Below, piece after piece: positions 27,688-36,728 of a stretch of 64,000 nucleotides of DNA. The DNA lies in assembly GCF_000949425.1 (NCBI RefSeq), contig NZ_CP010976.1, forward strand, positions 2,604,001 to 2,668,000, given 5' to 3'. Source of the DNA: Paenibacillus sp. IHBB 10380. GTDB lineage: Bacteria; Bacillota; Bacilli; Paenibacillales; Paenibacillaceae. Made by a program: the position numbers and the translations under genes. How positions within the stretch are numbered: the stretch's first letter is position 1; every line of letters starts with the position of its first letter. The notes beneath the pieces were generated by a model. That model was not told the DNA's origin. It made no database searches and saw only the letters and a list, made by a program, of their open reading frames with translations.

Positions 27688-27758
27688 TTTCGTATAACGT
27701 TCTGGTATTCACGAACCCTCACTGGCTTAAGGCAGCGTAGCTGCATTATTATATGACG
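27688..27758 (-). repeat. attC-like site 24 (class C, miniature)
   Basis: TTTCGTATAACG to ATTATATGACG, only about 70 bp: outer and middle arms removed, a GCAGCGTAGCTGC hairpin left. Confidence 0.82.
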
Positions 27759-27794
27759 CGGTCCTTCTTCGAATATACCCTCGTCGTTTAATAG

Positions 27795-28010
27795 TCTTTA
27801 ATTATCAGGTGTATATTCAATTATATCTGATAGTTTACACTCAAATGTATCGCACAGTTTAAATAATGTTTCTAATTTTGTCGTCTCAATATTTATTTCT
27901 TTATACAGTTTGTTAATCTAATTTCTACTCAGTCCTGATCTGGTCATTAACTCTGTTACATCATCTATTCGGTGCTCAGCCATTAGAACTCTAATTATAC
28001 TCACAATCAG
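27795..28010 (-). pseudogene. XRE-type regulator with in-frame amber codon
   Basis: The minus strand reads MAEHRIDDVTELMTRSGLSRN, TAG, INKLYKEINIETTKLETLFKLCDTFECKLSDIIEY. The intact relative at 35668-35892 has Ser at the stop. Helix-turn-helix of the Cro/CI type. Confidence 0.82.
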
Positions 28011-28155
28011 ACCTTGAACAATTTTCTTCTGAATGTCAGCAGTATCTAAAACTAATTCGAGAATCGCTTCCCGATAACCTTCAACACCCTATTTCTCTAT
28101 GAAGACGCCCAAATTTCATTACAACCAGTTTTGAAAAGTATAATATACTGACCCT

Positions 28156-28279
28156 GTCGTATAACGTTTTCGCATCAGCGAAAAGCTGTGGGTACGCATA
28201 CTTCTTGATAATCCCGCATAGCCCTTCTTCATGCTCTTTCCATCCGTGCCCCTTGCGCTAGATGCATTGTTATGTAAAG
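28156..28279 (-). repeat. attC-like site 25 (divergent)
   Basis: GTCGTATAACG to GTTATGTAAAG, but with an atypical interior (CGCATCAGCG...CGCTAGATGC). Confidence 0.75.
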
Positions 28280-28326
28280 TCGCGTCTTTGTAGCTCAGAG
28301 GCGGATAGGACGTCCCGCTCCTTAAA

Positions 28327-29067
28327 CTATAAGTTTCTTAAATAGTCTGTAGTCCCTGTTAATTCTGACCATCTAGCTGAAAGAAATTTCGCATAGTTCA
28401 AAGGACTGATTCCATAAGTTCCTAGAGAATGACCATCGTTTATCTCTACCAACTTCATATTTCCTTCTTGATCAATTCCAAAATCCATACCATATGCAAC
28501 TGGCGCATCAATAAAATCCCTAACAGCACTTTTTATAATACTTAAATCTAATTTTGAATCCCAAGCACCTTTATAATACCTGATATCAAGTATTTGTCCG
28601 TATCGTATAAAACAACGCCATTCTGTTGTAAAATCAACAATTTCTGAACACCAAATATTCGTATCCTCATTTTCTTCACTTAATCCTATAAAATCTTTAT
28701 ATTCTTTAACAATTTTTCCAACAAACTTTTTTGTTATGTCTTTGGGTTTTATAAAAACATTCCAATTCTGTTTATTTTCAAAAAGTTCTTGAATAGTTGT
28801 AGTCCATATTTTTCTTCCAAAATAATTAGATAAGGAAGTTGGATAATCTATTTCTCCTTGACTTCTTTCTAGTCCCAATATTTCAAGACGCTTTCTCACG
28901 TTACCAATTCCGCCAACTACTAAATCTTCTGGATTATTTTCTTTAATTTCTTTTATGTCATAAAACTTAATTGTCTCCCACCCTAATGAAGTGAAACCTT
29001 CATTAGCAATAAATGCATTTACATTGTAGAAGTCTCCATTCTTATCTGCCTGTATATATGCTTTCAT
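28327..29067 (-). CDS. ATP-grasp domain protein (DUF4343-like), 246 residues
   Basis: VFIKPKDITKKFVGKIV, TEWRCFIRYGQILDIRYYKG and YGMDFGIDQEGNMKLVEINDGHSLGTYG match ATP-grasp ligases, with the terminal E-x-N metal site. ATG 29067 follows GGAGAGG. Distant relative of the 20819-21745 product; acceptor unknown. Confidence 0.85.
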   Translation of the reverse strand: MKAYIQADKNGDFYNVNAFIANEGFTSLGWETIKFYDIKEIKENNPEDLVVGGIGNVRKRLEILGLERSQGEIDYPTSLSNYFGRKIWTTTIQELFENKQNWNVFIKPKDITKKFVGKIVKEYKDFIGLSEENEDTNIWCSEIVDFTTEWRCFIRYGQILDIRYYKGAWDSKLDLSIIKSAVRDFIDAPVAYGMDFGIDQEGNMKLVEINDGHSLGTYGISPLNYAKFLSARWSELTGTTDYLRNL

Positions 29068-29168
29068 CAATTATACCTCTCCTTTTCTCCATAAAACTAA
29101 TTTAATCAATCTTACAAGACCCTACCCTAAAACCCGACACAGGACGTGTCGGTCTGCGTGCGATGCGA

Positions 29169-29344
29169 TTTTATATAACGTTTTTGTATTCACGACGTCC
29201 TAACGACTTAAGGCTTCGTCAGAAGACGGCTGCCGCTCGCAGCAGTTAGGCGGTGGGTTGTGTCTGCCTGATTCACTCCCCTGCAATGCCTCGGGCAGAC
29301 CAAGGAACGAAATCGACGCAGCGCAGATACGTTGTTATCCGATG
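29169..29344 (-). repeat. attC-like site 26 (class D)
   Basis: TTTTATATAACG to GTTATCCGATG; hairpin CTGCCGCTCGCAGCAG and TGTCTGCCTGA/GGGCAGACC arm. Confidence 0.92.
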
Positions 29345-29377
29345 TCTCTGCCTTCTTGGTATACAAACAAGTCCATA

Positions 29378-29845
29378 TTACCAGACAGAGAGTCTAGTTC
29401 TCATGTCGTTTTCATCTGTAATATACTCTAGATTTATGTATCCTTGGTTATATGCATTCAAGTATAGTTCTTCTAGTTTCTCTTTACTCTTGCAATAGAC
29501 TGTAATATACGAACTATCAACAACTAAAAGTACAAGTTGACAATCACTGCCCATAAATTCTTCATATGTCCTTACATCTATTGTATTCTTCCCTTTTGGA
29601 TAAGCCTTTAGATCTTGAAAAATTAAATAATATTCACTATCTTCTATAATACTTTTAAGAGTTTCTCCATCCATACAATTAATTTGTTCTGGAAAAAGGG
29701 AACTGTCTAGTTTATTGTTATTTATTAAATATGACTCTTCACCGCCAACACGCCAATTGTACTGATTTGTATCAAAAGGCATTAGTATGTCACCAAGAAA
29801 TCTTCCGTTTTCATTTGGAATCTCAAATATAATTCCTCTCTTCAT
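29378..29845 (-). CDS. DUF2691 family protein
   Basis: 155 residues beginning MKRGIIFEIPNENGRFLGDIL with YNWRVGGEESYL near residue 30: the DUF2691 signature found in Bacilli. Role unknown. Alone in the cassette, matching cores TTTCGGATAAC/GTTATCCGA. Confidence 0.87.
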   Translation of the reverse strand: MKRGIIFEIPNENGRFLGDILMPFDTNQYNWRVGGEESYLINNNKLDSSLFPEQINCMDGETLKSIIEDSEYYLIFQDLKAYPKGKNTIDVRTYEEFMGSDCQLVLLVVDSSYITVYCKSKEKLEELYLNAYNQGYINLEYITDENDMRTRLSVW

Positions 29846-29889
29846 TTACGATCTACCTTTCTAACTTCTATAATTAAATACTGCAGAGA

Positions 29890-30055
29890 TTTCGGATAAC
29901 GTTATTGTATTCACGAAACCGAGAGGCTTAAGGCGACGGAGCCGCCGGGTGGCTATGCCACTTAGCCTCGCAGGGTTGTCTGCTGATCCGCTTCTCCGAA
30001 AAACCTCCTGCAGACCAAGGGACCGTCAGGTCTCGCAGCGTGAATACGTTCTGTG
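29890..30055 (-). repeat. attC-like site 27 (class C, closing core lost)
   Basis: TTTCGGATAACG, arms GAGAGGCTTAAGG and CTGCAGACC intact; ends GTTCTGTGCCATC where GTTA plus a few bases are missing. Confidence 0.87.
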
Positions 30056-30086
30056 CCATCCCTGAAAATGCCATCAAAGAATAAGT

Positions 30087-30536
30087 CTATAAAGTCTTTT
30101 CAAAAATGTATAGGTCATCTTCTTCTCTAACTTTGGTGAATCCGCACTTTGTATAGAAGTGATGATTCTTGACACTCCAGCCAGGAGTATCAAGCCACCA
30201 TTTATTGCTATCCGGAAAAATCCTTTCAATTTCTTTCATTACTTTCATACCGATTCCATGATTCTGAAAGTTCGGATCAATAAAAATTCTTCCTAGATTA
30301 TGTACTTGACTGCTTTCTATAAATATCAAAGCCCCCCCTATTATTTCTCCATTAAAGAGTACCTTGAAATATTTACAATTTTGCATCATCTCTTCTTGCC
30401 AACTTATGGAATCATATCCTAGTGGAACACCCATTTCGTTATTATTGAAATGTTTTGATTCTTCATCAAAGCTGGCCTTTTGTATTTCAGCAAGTTTTTG
30501 AGCATCATTTGTTATTGCTCGTTCTAGTTTCAACAT
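30087..30536 (-). CDS. GNAT-family N-acetyltransferase
   Basis: 149 residues from ATG 30536, which has GGAGGT eight bases before it. Motif A: DPNFQNHGIGMKVMKEIERI; motif B: HHFYTKCGFTKVREEDDLYIFEK. Starts MLKLERAITNDAQKLAEIQKASF. Unknown acceptor. Confidence 0.9.
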   Translation of the reverse strand: MLKLERAITNDAQKLAEIQKASFDEESKHFNNNEMGVPLGYDSISWQEEMMQNCKYFKVLFNGEIIGGALIFIESSQVHNLGRIFIDPNFQNHGIGMKVMKEIERIFPDSNKWWLDTPGWSVKNHHFYTKCGFTKVREEDDLYIFEKTL

Positions 30537-30608
30537 TAGATACACCTCCATTAATGTGAATAATATTAAATTATCTTTTTTTATTATTGATTATTATATC
30601 TTGCACAG

Positions 30609-30720
30609 GCTTCGTCTAACGTTACGTATTTCCGACGTCTAACCGGCTTAAAGACCCTAGGTGTGGGTGGCTTCGCCACTTAGCCGGTTGGATGTGTCGT
30701 CTGATTCCACTTCTCCGAAA
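30609..30720 (-). repeat. attC-like site 28 (class A, 3' part deleted)
   Basis: CTTCGTCTAACG through CTTAGCCGGTTG and GTGTCGTCTGA, then cut; closing core absent. Confidence 0.85.
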
Positions 30721-30896
30721 ACCAGAATAGAGTAAATAAATGATAATAATCCAACCATAATACACGTCCCAAAAATAATCTGTAATTTTAATTGGGAGCA
30801 ACTTATTACCAGCATACAAAAAAATATCATTAAAACGATTAAACCTAGTATTGACTTAATTGCAGATTTAATCGCAAATACTCTATTATTTTTCAT
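30657..30896 (-). CDS. Two-span membrane protein, C-terminus fused into repeat
   Basis: From ATG 30896 the product is MKNNRVFAIKSAIKSILGLI... with spans near residues 11-34 and 38-62. The last ~18 residues (VESDDTSNRLSGEATHT) are encoded by the truncated repeat, so the native end was deleted. Start uncertain. Confidence 0.5.
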   Translation of the reverse strand: MKNNRVFAIKSAIKSILGLIVLMIFFCMLVISCSQLKLQIIFGTCIMVGLLSFIYSILVFGEVESDDTSNRLSGEATHT

Positions 30897-30949
30897 CTTC
30901 TCCTGCAAAGTCACGAACAACTTTCCTTTGAATTAAATCTTTGCGAATG

Positions 30950-31113
30950 TTTCAGATAACGTTGTGCATTCCTGACGTTCAAACAGCTTAAGGACCGTAG
31001 TCCGGGTCTTCAGACTTAGCTGGTTGAATGTATCGCCTGAATAATCCCCTTTGGAAATCCTTCTTAGCAATCAAGGGCGAATGCCCGCAGTAGGAATGCC
31101 GTGTTATCTGATA
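30950..31113 (-). repeat. attC-like site 29 (class A)
   Basis: TTTCAGATAACG to GTTATCTGATA; TATCGCC/GCAATCA arm, GGGCGAATGCCC hairpin. Confidence 0.92.
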
Positions 31114-31157
31114 GATTGGCCCCACTTCTTCGAATAGAGACAAGACGTCGACCCACA

Positions 31158-31943
31158 CTATTTCTTTAATCTTATTTGTAATTTATCTTTAATCTCTTGC
31201 CTGTATTCGCCTTGCATCTCATCAATTCGTGCTGCTAAAGTTGGTATCATCCATCGTTCAAGGAATCCGTCATTCATATCAGTCAGCTTAATATACTCAG
31301 TTAAATATTCCTTGTTAAAAAACTCTCGAAATTCTCTGTGAATTAACCAACTTGGAGCATTAGGCGGTAGCGAATCTGATTGAATCATCATTGAAGTTCT
31401 AGTTACATCAGCTTCTCGGTTACCTACTAATAGATTCAACCAATCAATTATTATTGGACCATTAGGTGAAATAATAATATTATCTGGATGAAAATCATAA
31501 TGACATATCATATTTCCATCAGGTAATGAATTCAACATATCTATAATAATTTGCTTCTCATGATTTGATATCTCTTGTTAATCATTAACTTTATTAGTTA
31601 TTTCTGGTTTAAGATTTGGAAGCATCTTATTCTCAACATTGTGAATCTCATATTGCAGATTTGCCATCAGCTTTGCGTTATAAGATATGCTCCGTTCTGT
31701 TGGTTCGATATGCCACAACATCGTGGGGCCATCAATTTTCTCATAAACGATACCAATCTTGCCTTCATATTCTACTGGTCCAGAATAATTAGGTGATCTC
31801 AACTTTAAGTTATTTATTATTTCTGCATTTTTCGCTTCATTCATCGCAGAACTTTGATCATAAAATATCTTTATTACTTCAGTCTTTCCCCATCGATAAA
31901 CTCCTGCAGTGTTGCCAATACCAATTAATTCACCAATTTTCAT
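31158..31943 (-). pseudogene. Aminoglycoside phosphotransferase-like kinase with in-frame ochre codon
   Basis: From ATG 31943 the N-lobe reads MKIGELIGIGNTAGVYRWGKTEVIKIF (glycine loop and Lys). TAA at 31578-31580 interrupts, then the same frame continues QEISNHEKQ...MICHYDFHPDNIIIS (catalytic HxDxxxxN) and IIIDWLN (metal Asp). One codon change would restore a 261-residue APH/choline-kinase-fold enzyme. Confidence 0.85.
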
Positions 31944-32009
31944 AGTTTGTTCCTCTCTTCAAGCAACTGGACGTTGCGGATGGGCTACTCATAAGTGTGT
32001 TTGGGAATC

Positions 32010-32179
32010 TTTCAGATAACGTTCTGTATTCACGAACCCGAGAGCCCTAAGTGAGTGCAGCGAACGGGTCGAAGACTTGGGCTCGCAGAGGTTGATCACC
32101 TGATTCCGCTTCCTGGCTTCTTACCTTCTGGCGATTCAAGGGCCGAATGGCCCGATGCTGAATATGTTGTTAGCTGATG
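32010..32179 (-). repeat. attC-like site 30 (class C)
   Basis: TTTCAGATAACG to GTTAGCTGATG; opening pairs with site 29 closing core GTTATCTGA; GGGCCGAATGGCCC hairpin. Confidence 0.92.
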
Positions 32180-32197
32180 TTTCCTACTTCATTGAGT

Positions 32198-32908
32198 TTA
32201 CTCAAGATCCAAATTATAGATTTCATTGTTTAAAAGCCATGATATAGGATAATCTAAGTCAAGTTCTTCAAAAAACAAGTTAGTAAGATTAATAGATGAA
32301 TTTATACCCCATTTAATAAAATCATAACTTAAACACTTATCCGGAAAAAATGGATCTGCTGAATTAGCAAATGGGTTTAAACTAAATTTATTTTTTAGTT
32401 TCTTCTGTAATGCCTGCTCGGTTATTTTTTCTGGAAATTCAGAATCAGTTGTAACCCATTCTGGTTCATAGTGAGTAATTGCATTTCTAACTTGAATCAA
32501 TAAATAGATATCTTGATAAGGGCTAACTCCCTTTTTAAATAAGTTTTTATCAGCTAATGTAAGAGCAATTTGATATTTATCCAAAATACTATATTTAGCT
32601 GTTCTTGGTATTCCCAGTTCCCACATAGAGTTAATTAATTCTCTCTTCTTTGGTTTTAAGCTCTTAGCATTTTTATAATTTTCATCTTTTATGTTTGAGA
32701 AAAGTTCATTAATTGTAGCTTCTAAAAAACCTACTGTACATAATAATGCACCAGTGATATAAGATTCATATTGAATTCGAGCTACTATATAATTATCGTT
32801 ATCTTTATTCTTCTCTACTTGTAAAGCATTCCTTGCAAAAAGTACTGCAGCTTGAATATGGTTAAAAGAAAAATTCGTTTTTAGAGTAATTTCATAATTA
32901 TCAATCAT
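32198..32908 (-). CDS. Hypothetical protein with HEPN-like motif
   Basis: 236 residues, mostly helical. LIQVRNAITHYEPEW contains R-x4-H as in HEPN ribonuclease domains. AAGGAG before ATG. Sole gene of the cassette, so no partner antitoxin is evident. Assignment to HEPN rests on a short motif. Confidence 0.6.
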   Translation of the reverse strand: MIDNYEITLKTNFSFNHIQAAVLFARNALQVEKNKDNDNYIVARIQYESYITGALLCTVGFLEATINELFSNIKDENYKNAKSLKPKKRELINSMWELGIPRTAKYSILDKYQIALTLADKNLFKKGVSPYQDIYLLIQVRNAITHYEPEWVTTDSEFPEKITEQALQKKLKNKFSLNPFANSADPFFPDKCLSYDFIKWGINSSINLTNLFFEELDLDYPISWLLNNEIYNLDLE

Positions 32909-32953
32909 TGTTTTCTCCTTGTTAAAAAATATTCTTTAATGATATTTAGGCAA

Positions 32954-33122
32954 TTTCAGCTAACGTTCGTGCATTCCTGACGTTCAAGCGGCTTATGTAA
33001 CCAAAAGGAACGAGTCGTCAGACTTAGCCGGTTGAATGTGTCGCCTGAATCCACTTCTCCGATATCCCTCTTGGCGACCAAGGAGCGTCAGCGACGACGT
33101 AGGAATGTAATGTTATCTGAAG
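32954..33122 (-). repeat. attC-like site 31 (class A)
   Basis: TTTCAGCTAACG to GTTATCTGAAG; pairs with site 30 closing core GTTAGCTGA. Confidence 0.93.
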
Positions 33123-33147
33123 GATTGGCCTACTCTGAGAAACTCAC

Positions 33148-33683
33148 AAATATTACGATTCTAATATGCTTTTTATAAAGTCAGTTTTTGCCACTGTATA
33201 AGCTTCTCTGTTTTCTTCCGCTAACTGTCTTTTTAGTTCGCGTATTGCTCAGCCAAATTAGACTGTTCACGAAGTTTATCTCTGAATTTAATTTGTTTTT
33301 CCCAATGTTCTTCATCCTCTAACATCAAATGAAGGTGACAATCTCTTCTATCATTCTTAACTTTGACAAAGAATCTTCTCCACTCATGTCCATCCAACTC
33401 AGGCGGAACATAATTCCAATTATCAGTTTTCAAACTTTCAATGATCTCTTCTAAATCATTGAAGGTCTTTATTTTTTCCATTATATCAATAATTAGTTTG
33501 GCTGGGAGATTGGAATCGACGTACTACCAACATGTTCTATCTCACTTACTCCGAAAGGAGAAAGATTTTCTCTTAAACTATTAACTTCTTGTGTCCCCTT
33601 CTCTAACAAGCAGGATCAGGAATCTTAATCTCAACTGGTTCTGTGGCCCAAACCGGCCAGTTATTTTTATGATTTCCTCCCAT
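33148..33683 (-). pseudogene. GrpB/Dephospho-CoA kinase-associated (UPF0157) protein, multiply disrupted
   Basis: Pieces in several frames read WPVWATEPVEIKIPDP, IEHVGSTSIP, MEKIKTFNDLEEIIES, WRRFFVKVKNDRRDCHLHLM, and LKRQLAEENREAYTVAKTDF: together a GrpB-family protein (nucleotidyltransferase fold). A stop after PDPA and at least two frameshifts inactivate it; 33233-33481 is only its middle portion. Confidence 0.8.
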
Positions 33684-33713
33684 TTAAAACCCTCCTAAAT
33701 ATAAATGCCAATC

Positions 33714-33915
33714 TTTCAGATAACGTTGTTGTATTCACGAACCCTCACTGCCTTAAACGACCGAAGGGAGTGACCGCGACGCGGTTAGGCAGTGCAGGGT
33801 TGTCCGGCTGACTTTGCTTCCCTGTTACTGAATCATCTTCTTCAAAACTACTTCTTACAACTTCGGCCGGACCAAGGAGCGATAGCGACGCAGCGCGAAT
33901 ACGGTGTTATAAGAT
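33714..33915 (-). repeat. attC-like site 32 (class C, long)
   Basis: TTTCAGATAACG to GTTATAAGATG, 202 bp, the longest copy; the third arm is lengthened between CGGCTGA and GGCCGGACC. Confidence 0.92.
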
Positions 33916-34029
33916 GTCGGGGGCTTCCTGAATTCACTTTCAAAATATGCTCTTCTATATGTTCTAATTTTAATTATTCATTGCACTATATATCTGTTAA
34001 AAACTAATGCTTTTCAGTTTAGAATTCTT

Positions 34030-34212
34030 CTAAGAAAAGAAAATTAAGATGCCTCCAAATAATAAAATACAAATAAATACTACAATAAATGCAACTATAA
34101 AGTTTAACCATGCTGGACGTTCGCCAATCAGCTCTTTATTCAATTGAGTAATTTTGATTTCAATATTTTCTAGTCTTTCATTGATCTTTTTTAATTCATT
34201 TTCAATCTCCAT
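34030..34212 (-). CDS. Small coiled-coil, single-span membrane protein
   Basis: 60 residues from ATG 34212 with GGAGG upstream. Coiled-coil heptads (ELKKINERLENIEIKITQLN) then a C-terminal membrane helix (FIVAFIVVFICILLFGGILI), resembling tail-anchored or hemolysin-XhlA-type small proteins. Unknown role. Confidence 0.65.
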   Translation of the reverse strand: MEIENELKKINERLENIEIKITQLNKELIGERPAWLNFIVAFIVVFICILLFGGILIFFS

Positions 34213-34253
34213 TGAAAATCCTCCAAATAATATCAAGTATAGTCTTTCCCCGA

Positions 34254-34379
34254 TTTCTTATAACGTTCCTGTATTCATGAACCCCGTCAGGGGTTGTCTG
34301 CTGAAATTCCTCTTCGAAATCCATTCCGCAGACCCAGGCTCCGATAGGAGCCTCAGCTTGAATATTATGTTATACGACG
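34254..34379 (-). repeat. attC-like site 33 (class C, short form)
   Basis: TTTCTTATAACG to GTTATACGACG, 126 bp; CCCCGTCAGGGGTTGTCTGC arm. Opening pairs with site 32 closing core GTTATAAGA. Confidence 0.92.
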
Positions 34380-34404
34380 GAGTTATTTCTTGAGTTTACT
34401 CACA

Positions 34405-34525
34405 CTATTGATCTTCTCCTGGTAAATATTCAATTAGATCAGATAACTTACAATAATTGAATGTATCACATAATTCAAATAAGGTTCCCAATTTTGTCGT
34501 TCTTATTTTACCTATTTAAGGCATA
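34405..34525 (-). pseudogene. XRE-type regulator C-terminal remnant
   Basis: The minus strand reads TTKLGTLFELCDTFNYCKLSDLIEYLPG in outline, homologous to the last half of the 35668-35892 regulator. N-terminal half lost. Confidence 0.65.
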
Positions 34526-34568
34526 GAACTTGCGATGTAACATCAGAGTGATTTCGATAGAGGGCCTC

Positions 34569-35462
34569 TTATACTTTGCTTGCAAAGGATTCGTCATCTA
34601 GTTTTATGGCTTCTGTTATGCCATTAATCCGTCTTTGCTTATCAACTGTATTTATGTATTTCTCAACATCGATTTTTACAGTTTTATTAAAAACTTCATT
34701 TGTCTTCCCATTTAACTTTTCAACAATTATTATATCAATAGTTTCACTTTCGTATTCTGAATCAATCTTATGATTTGCTAAATATAATTCAATTTCATAA
34801 AAGCCATCTTTTAATTTTGGAGTTATTTTATAATTTTTATATTGAAAGAATTCACTATTATTAATGCTATTTATCATTTCTGATTTAAATGGGGAATAGT
34901 ACAGCTTGTTATTATAGATTCTGATGCTTTTTTGCATGTTGAGAAATCCATAAGGAAGATTGTATTTGTTAATATATTTATAATAATATCCCTCAGCTTT
35001 AATAAACGTACTGATCATGGATGAGAATGTGTTTTCAGAAAAATCAATACCAGTAATACTTCTGATTTCATTATAAAGTACAACCGGATAATACTTAATT
35101 AATGTAACAATTTCATTACGCTTATTCTTACTTCTATGCTTTGAACTTCCACCAAATTTCGACGGATTGCCCAGAGGGCATTCGTCATATGCTTCTTGAC
35201 TATACTCAGCTAAATTAGTAACGCTATACTTGCAATGCTTTGCATGTATAGGCATTTTATTCTTATTCTCATCTAAGGTTTTATCAACATAAAGATTAAC
35301 AATAATAATAGGGTTCTTACAAGCAGGACAAACTGCATAATACTTCATTTCTTTATTTACTTCGACATAAAAAGGATTCGTCTTTCTAGTATTGTATTCA
35401 TAATTTTTTACAGTGAGTTCTATTGGTCTGTCGTCCTGCTGATTTATTTGAAATAAGTCCAT
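34569..35462 (-). CDS. Hypothetical protein with zinc-ribbon-like N-terminus
   Basis: 297 residues from ATG 35462, preceded by GAGGAG. CPACKNPIIIV, then HAKHCKYSV and DECPLG, suggest a Cys/His metal site near residues 45-105; the rest is not recognised. The intact gene sits between two decayed regulator copies, sharing a cassette with one fragment. Confidence 0.7.
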   Translation of the reverse strand: MDLFQINQQDDRPIELTVKNYEYNTRKTNPFYVEVNKEMKYYAVCPACKNPIIIVNLYVDKTLDENKNKMPIHAKHCKYSVTNLAEYSQEAYDECPLGNPSKFGGSSKHRSKNKRNEIVTLIKYYPVVLYNEIRSITGIDFSENTFSSMISTFIKAEGYYYKYINKYNLPYGFLNMQKSIRIYNNKLYYSPFKSEMINSINNSEFFQYKNYKITPKLKDGFYEIELYLANHKIDSEYESETIDIIIVEKLNGKTNEVFNKTVKIDVEKYINTVDKQRRINGITEAIKLDDESFASKV

Positions 35463-35526
35463 TATTTGGGCTCCTCTCAAAAAACATAGTATATTTAAGT
35501 TTGTCATGTATTACTTCGAAAATTCC

Positions 35527-35643
35527 GTGTACGTTAATGTATTCATTCCCCCTAGGGTGGCTCCTGACATGCCTCAACAAAATCCATCATGCAGACCCAG
35601 GCTCCGTTAGGAGCCGCAACTTGAATATTATGTTATATGACGG
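35527..35643 (-). repeat. attC-like site 34 (class C, opening degenerate)
   Basis: Opening core decayed (GTGTACGTTAATG); closing half matches site 33 (CAGACCCAGGCTCCGTTAGGAGCC...GTTATATGACG). Confidence 0.8.
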
Positions 35644-35667
35644 AGTCGCTTCTTTAATCTGCCCTCA

Positions 35668-35892
35668 CTATTGATTTTCTCCAGATGTATATTCAATTAA
35701 ATCAGATAATTTGCAGTTGAATGTATCACAAAGCTTGAATAAGGTTTCAAGCTTTGTTGTTTCTATATTCGTTTCCCTATACAGCTTATTGATTGAATTC
35801 CGACTCAATCCCGATTTCAACATCAATTCAGTTATATCATCTATTCGATGTTCTGCCATGAGTTCTCTTATATTGCACTTGATTACAGTCAT
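35668..35892 (-). CDS. XRE/Cro-type transcriptional regulator, 74 residues
   Basis: Single-domain helix-turn-helix: IRELMAEHRIDDITELMLKSGLSRNSINKLYRE, then LETLFKLCDTFNCKLSDLIEY. GGAGGCG upstream. Compact regulator typical of toxin-antitoxin or phage modules. Two decayed relatives lie at 27795-28010 and 34405-34525. Confidence 0.85.
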   Translation of the reverse strand: MTVIKCNIRELMAEHRIDDITELMLKSGLSRNSINKLYRETNIETTKLETLFKLCDTFNCKLSDLIEYTSGENQ

Positions 35893-36045
35893 ATCTTCGC
35901 CTCCATGATACTATCTTATCTCTCATATCGAGAATCATCAACGAAAAGCGAACAATTAACTCTACAAAGTCAAATATCCACTTTACAATCAACCTTTAAA
36001 GGTTATATAATAACTCCATAGGGTTAATAGAGGGAGGAATAACAT

Positions 36046-36333
36046 ATGGTTAATACACTGGAATCATTGGCGGATCCACTTATTCGTATACGCTTAGAGT
36101 TACTCTACAGCGAACTTTTAGAAAAGCACACGGAATATAGTCAGCTTTCTTCAGAGACAGACCAATATTTCAAATCGCTCCGCGAAGCTCTGCCAGATCA
36201 ACTTCAACATACGGTGTTTCTGTATGAGGATGCTCAAATTTCTCTTCAGACCATCTTAGAAAGAAGTATTTACATACAAGGTTTCAAAGACGCTCTTCAA
36301 CTTTTCAGTGAATTGCATTACTCAAGCATTTAG
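36046..36333 (+). CDS. Hypothetical helical protein, plus strand
   Basis: 95 residues with GGGAGG before ATG, opposite to most cassette genes. Mostly helical (LIRIRLELLYSELLEKHTEY); similar in size and style to small phage-associated proteins. It diverges from the XRE regulator (160 bp between), which may control it. Function not recognised. Confidence 0.65.
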   Translation: MVNTLESLADPLIRIRLELLYSELLEKHTEYSQLSSETDQYFKSLREALPDQLQHTVFLYEDAQISLQTILERSIYIQGFKDALQLFSELHYSSI

Positions 36334-36427
36334 AGGGTCATATGATCCTCTTTTTTTGTTACTTAGCGATTCAGTACAGAAGAACGTTGAAATCGTATAA
36401 ATCAAATACATAGCTTATCAAAAAACA

Positions 36428-36459
36428 TAACCGCCCTTAAATTACCGAAGGGCGGTTAA
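36428..36459. terminator. Bidirectional terminator
   Basis: Arms TAACCGCCCTT and AAGGGCGGTTA around AAATTACCG, placed between the convergent 95-residue and Cys-peptide genes. Confidence 0.8.
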
Positions 36460-36472
36460 TGTTTTCGCGCTT

Positions 36473-36622
36473 TTAATTCTTACAACCATTTTTATTGCAA
36501 GTAACACTGGAGCTAGTGTTTACCCAATGATCAGAATGTTCATTGGTGTTAGTCCCACAACCAGTTGTCCCACCTTTACTTCCATTGTGCACGATATTTG
36601 TTGGAATATGTTTAATCGCCAT
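36473..36622 (-). CDS. Short Ser/Thr/Cys/His-rich peptide, 49 residues
   Basis: MAIKHIPTNIVHNGSKGGTT then GCGTNTNEHSDHWVNTSSSV and TCNKNGCKN: three Cys and many Ser/Thr/His/Asn, no signal peptide. A strong GGAGGTGAG lies before ATG and a terminator directly follows, so it looks like a real, well-expressed gene. It could be a small modified peptide or metal-binding peptide; no maturation enzymes are nearby. Confidence 0.75.
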   Translation of the reverse strand: MAIKHIPTNIVHNGSKGGTTGCGTNTNEHSDHWVNTSSSVTCNKNGCKN

Positions 36623-36728
36623 GAAAACTCACCTCCATAGTATGTGACAATTTGATTTCAAATATATTCTAACACCCAGCACAAAATAGAACAAGCGTTC
36701 TTTTGGGGGTTATTCATTTTTTGACTCT

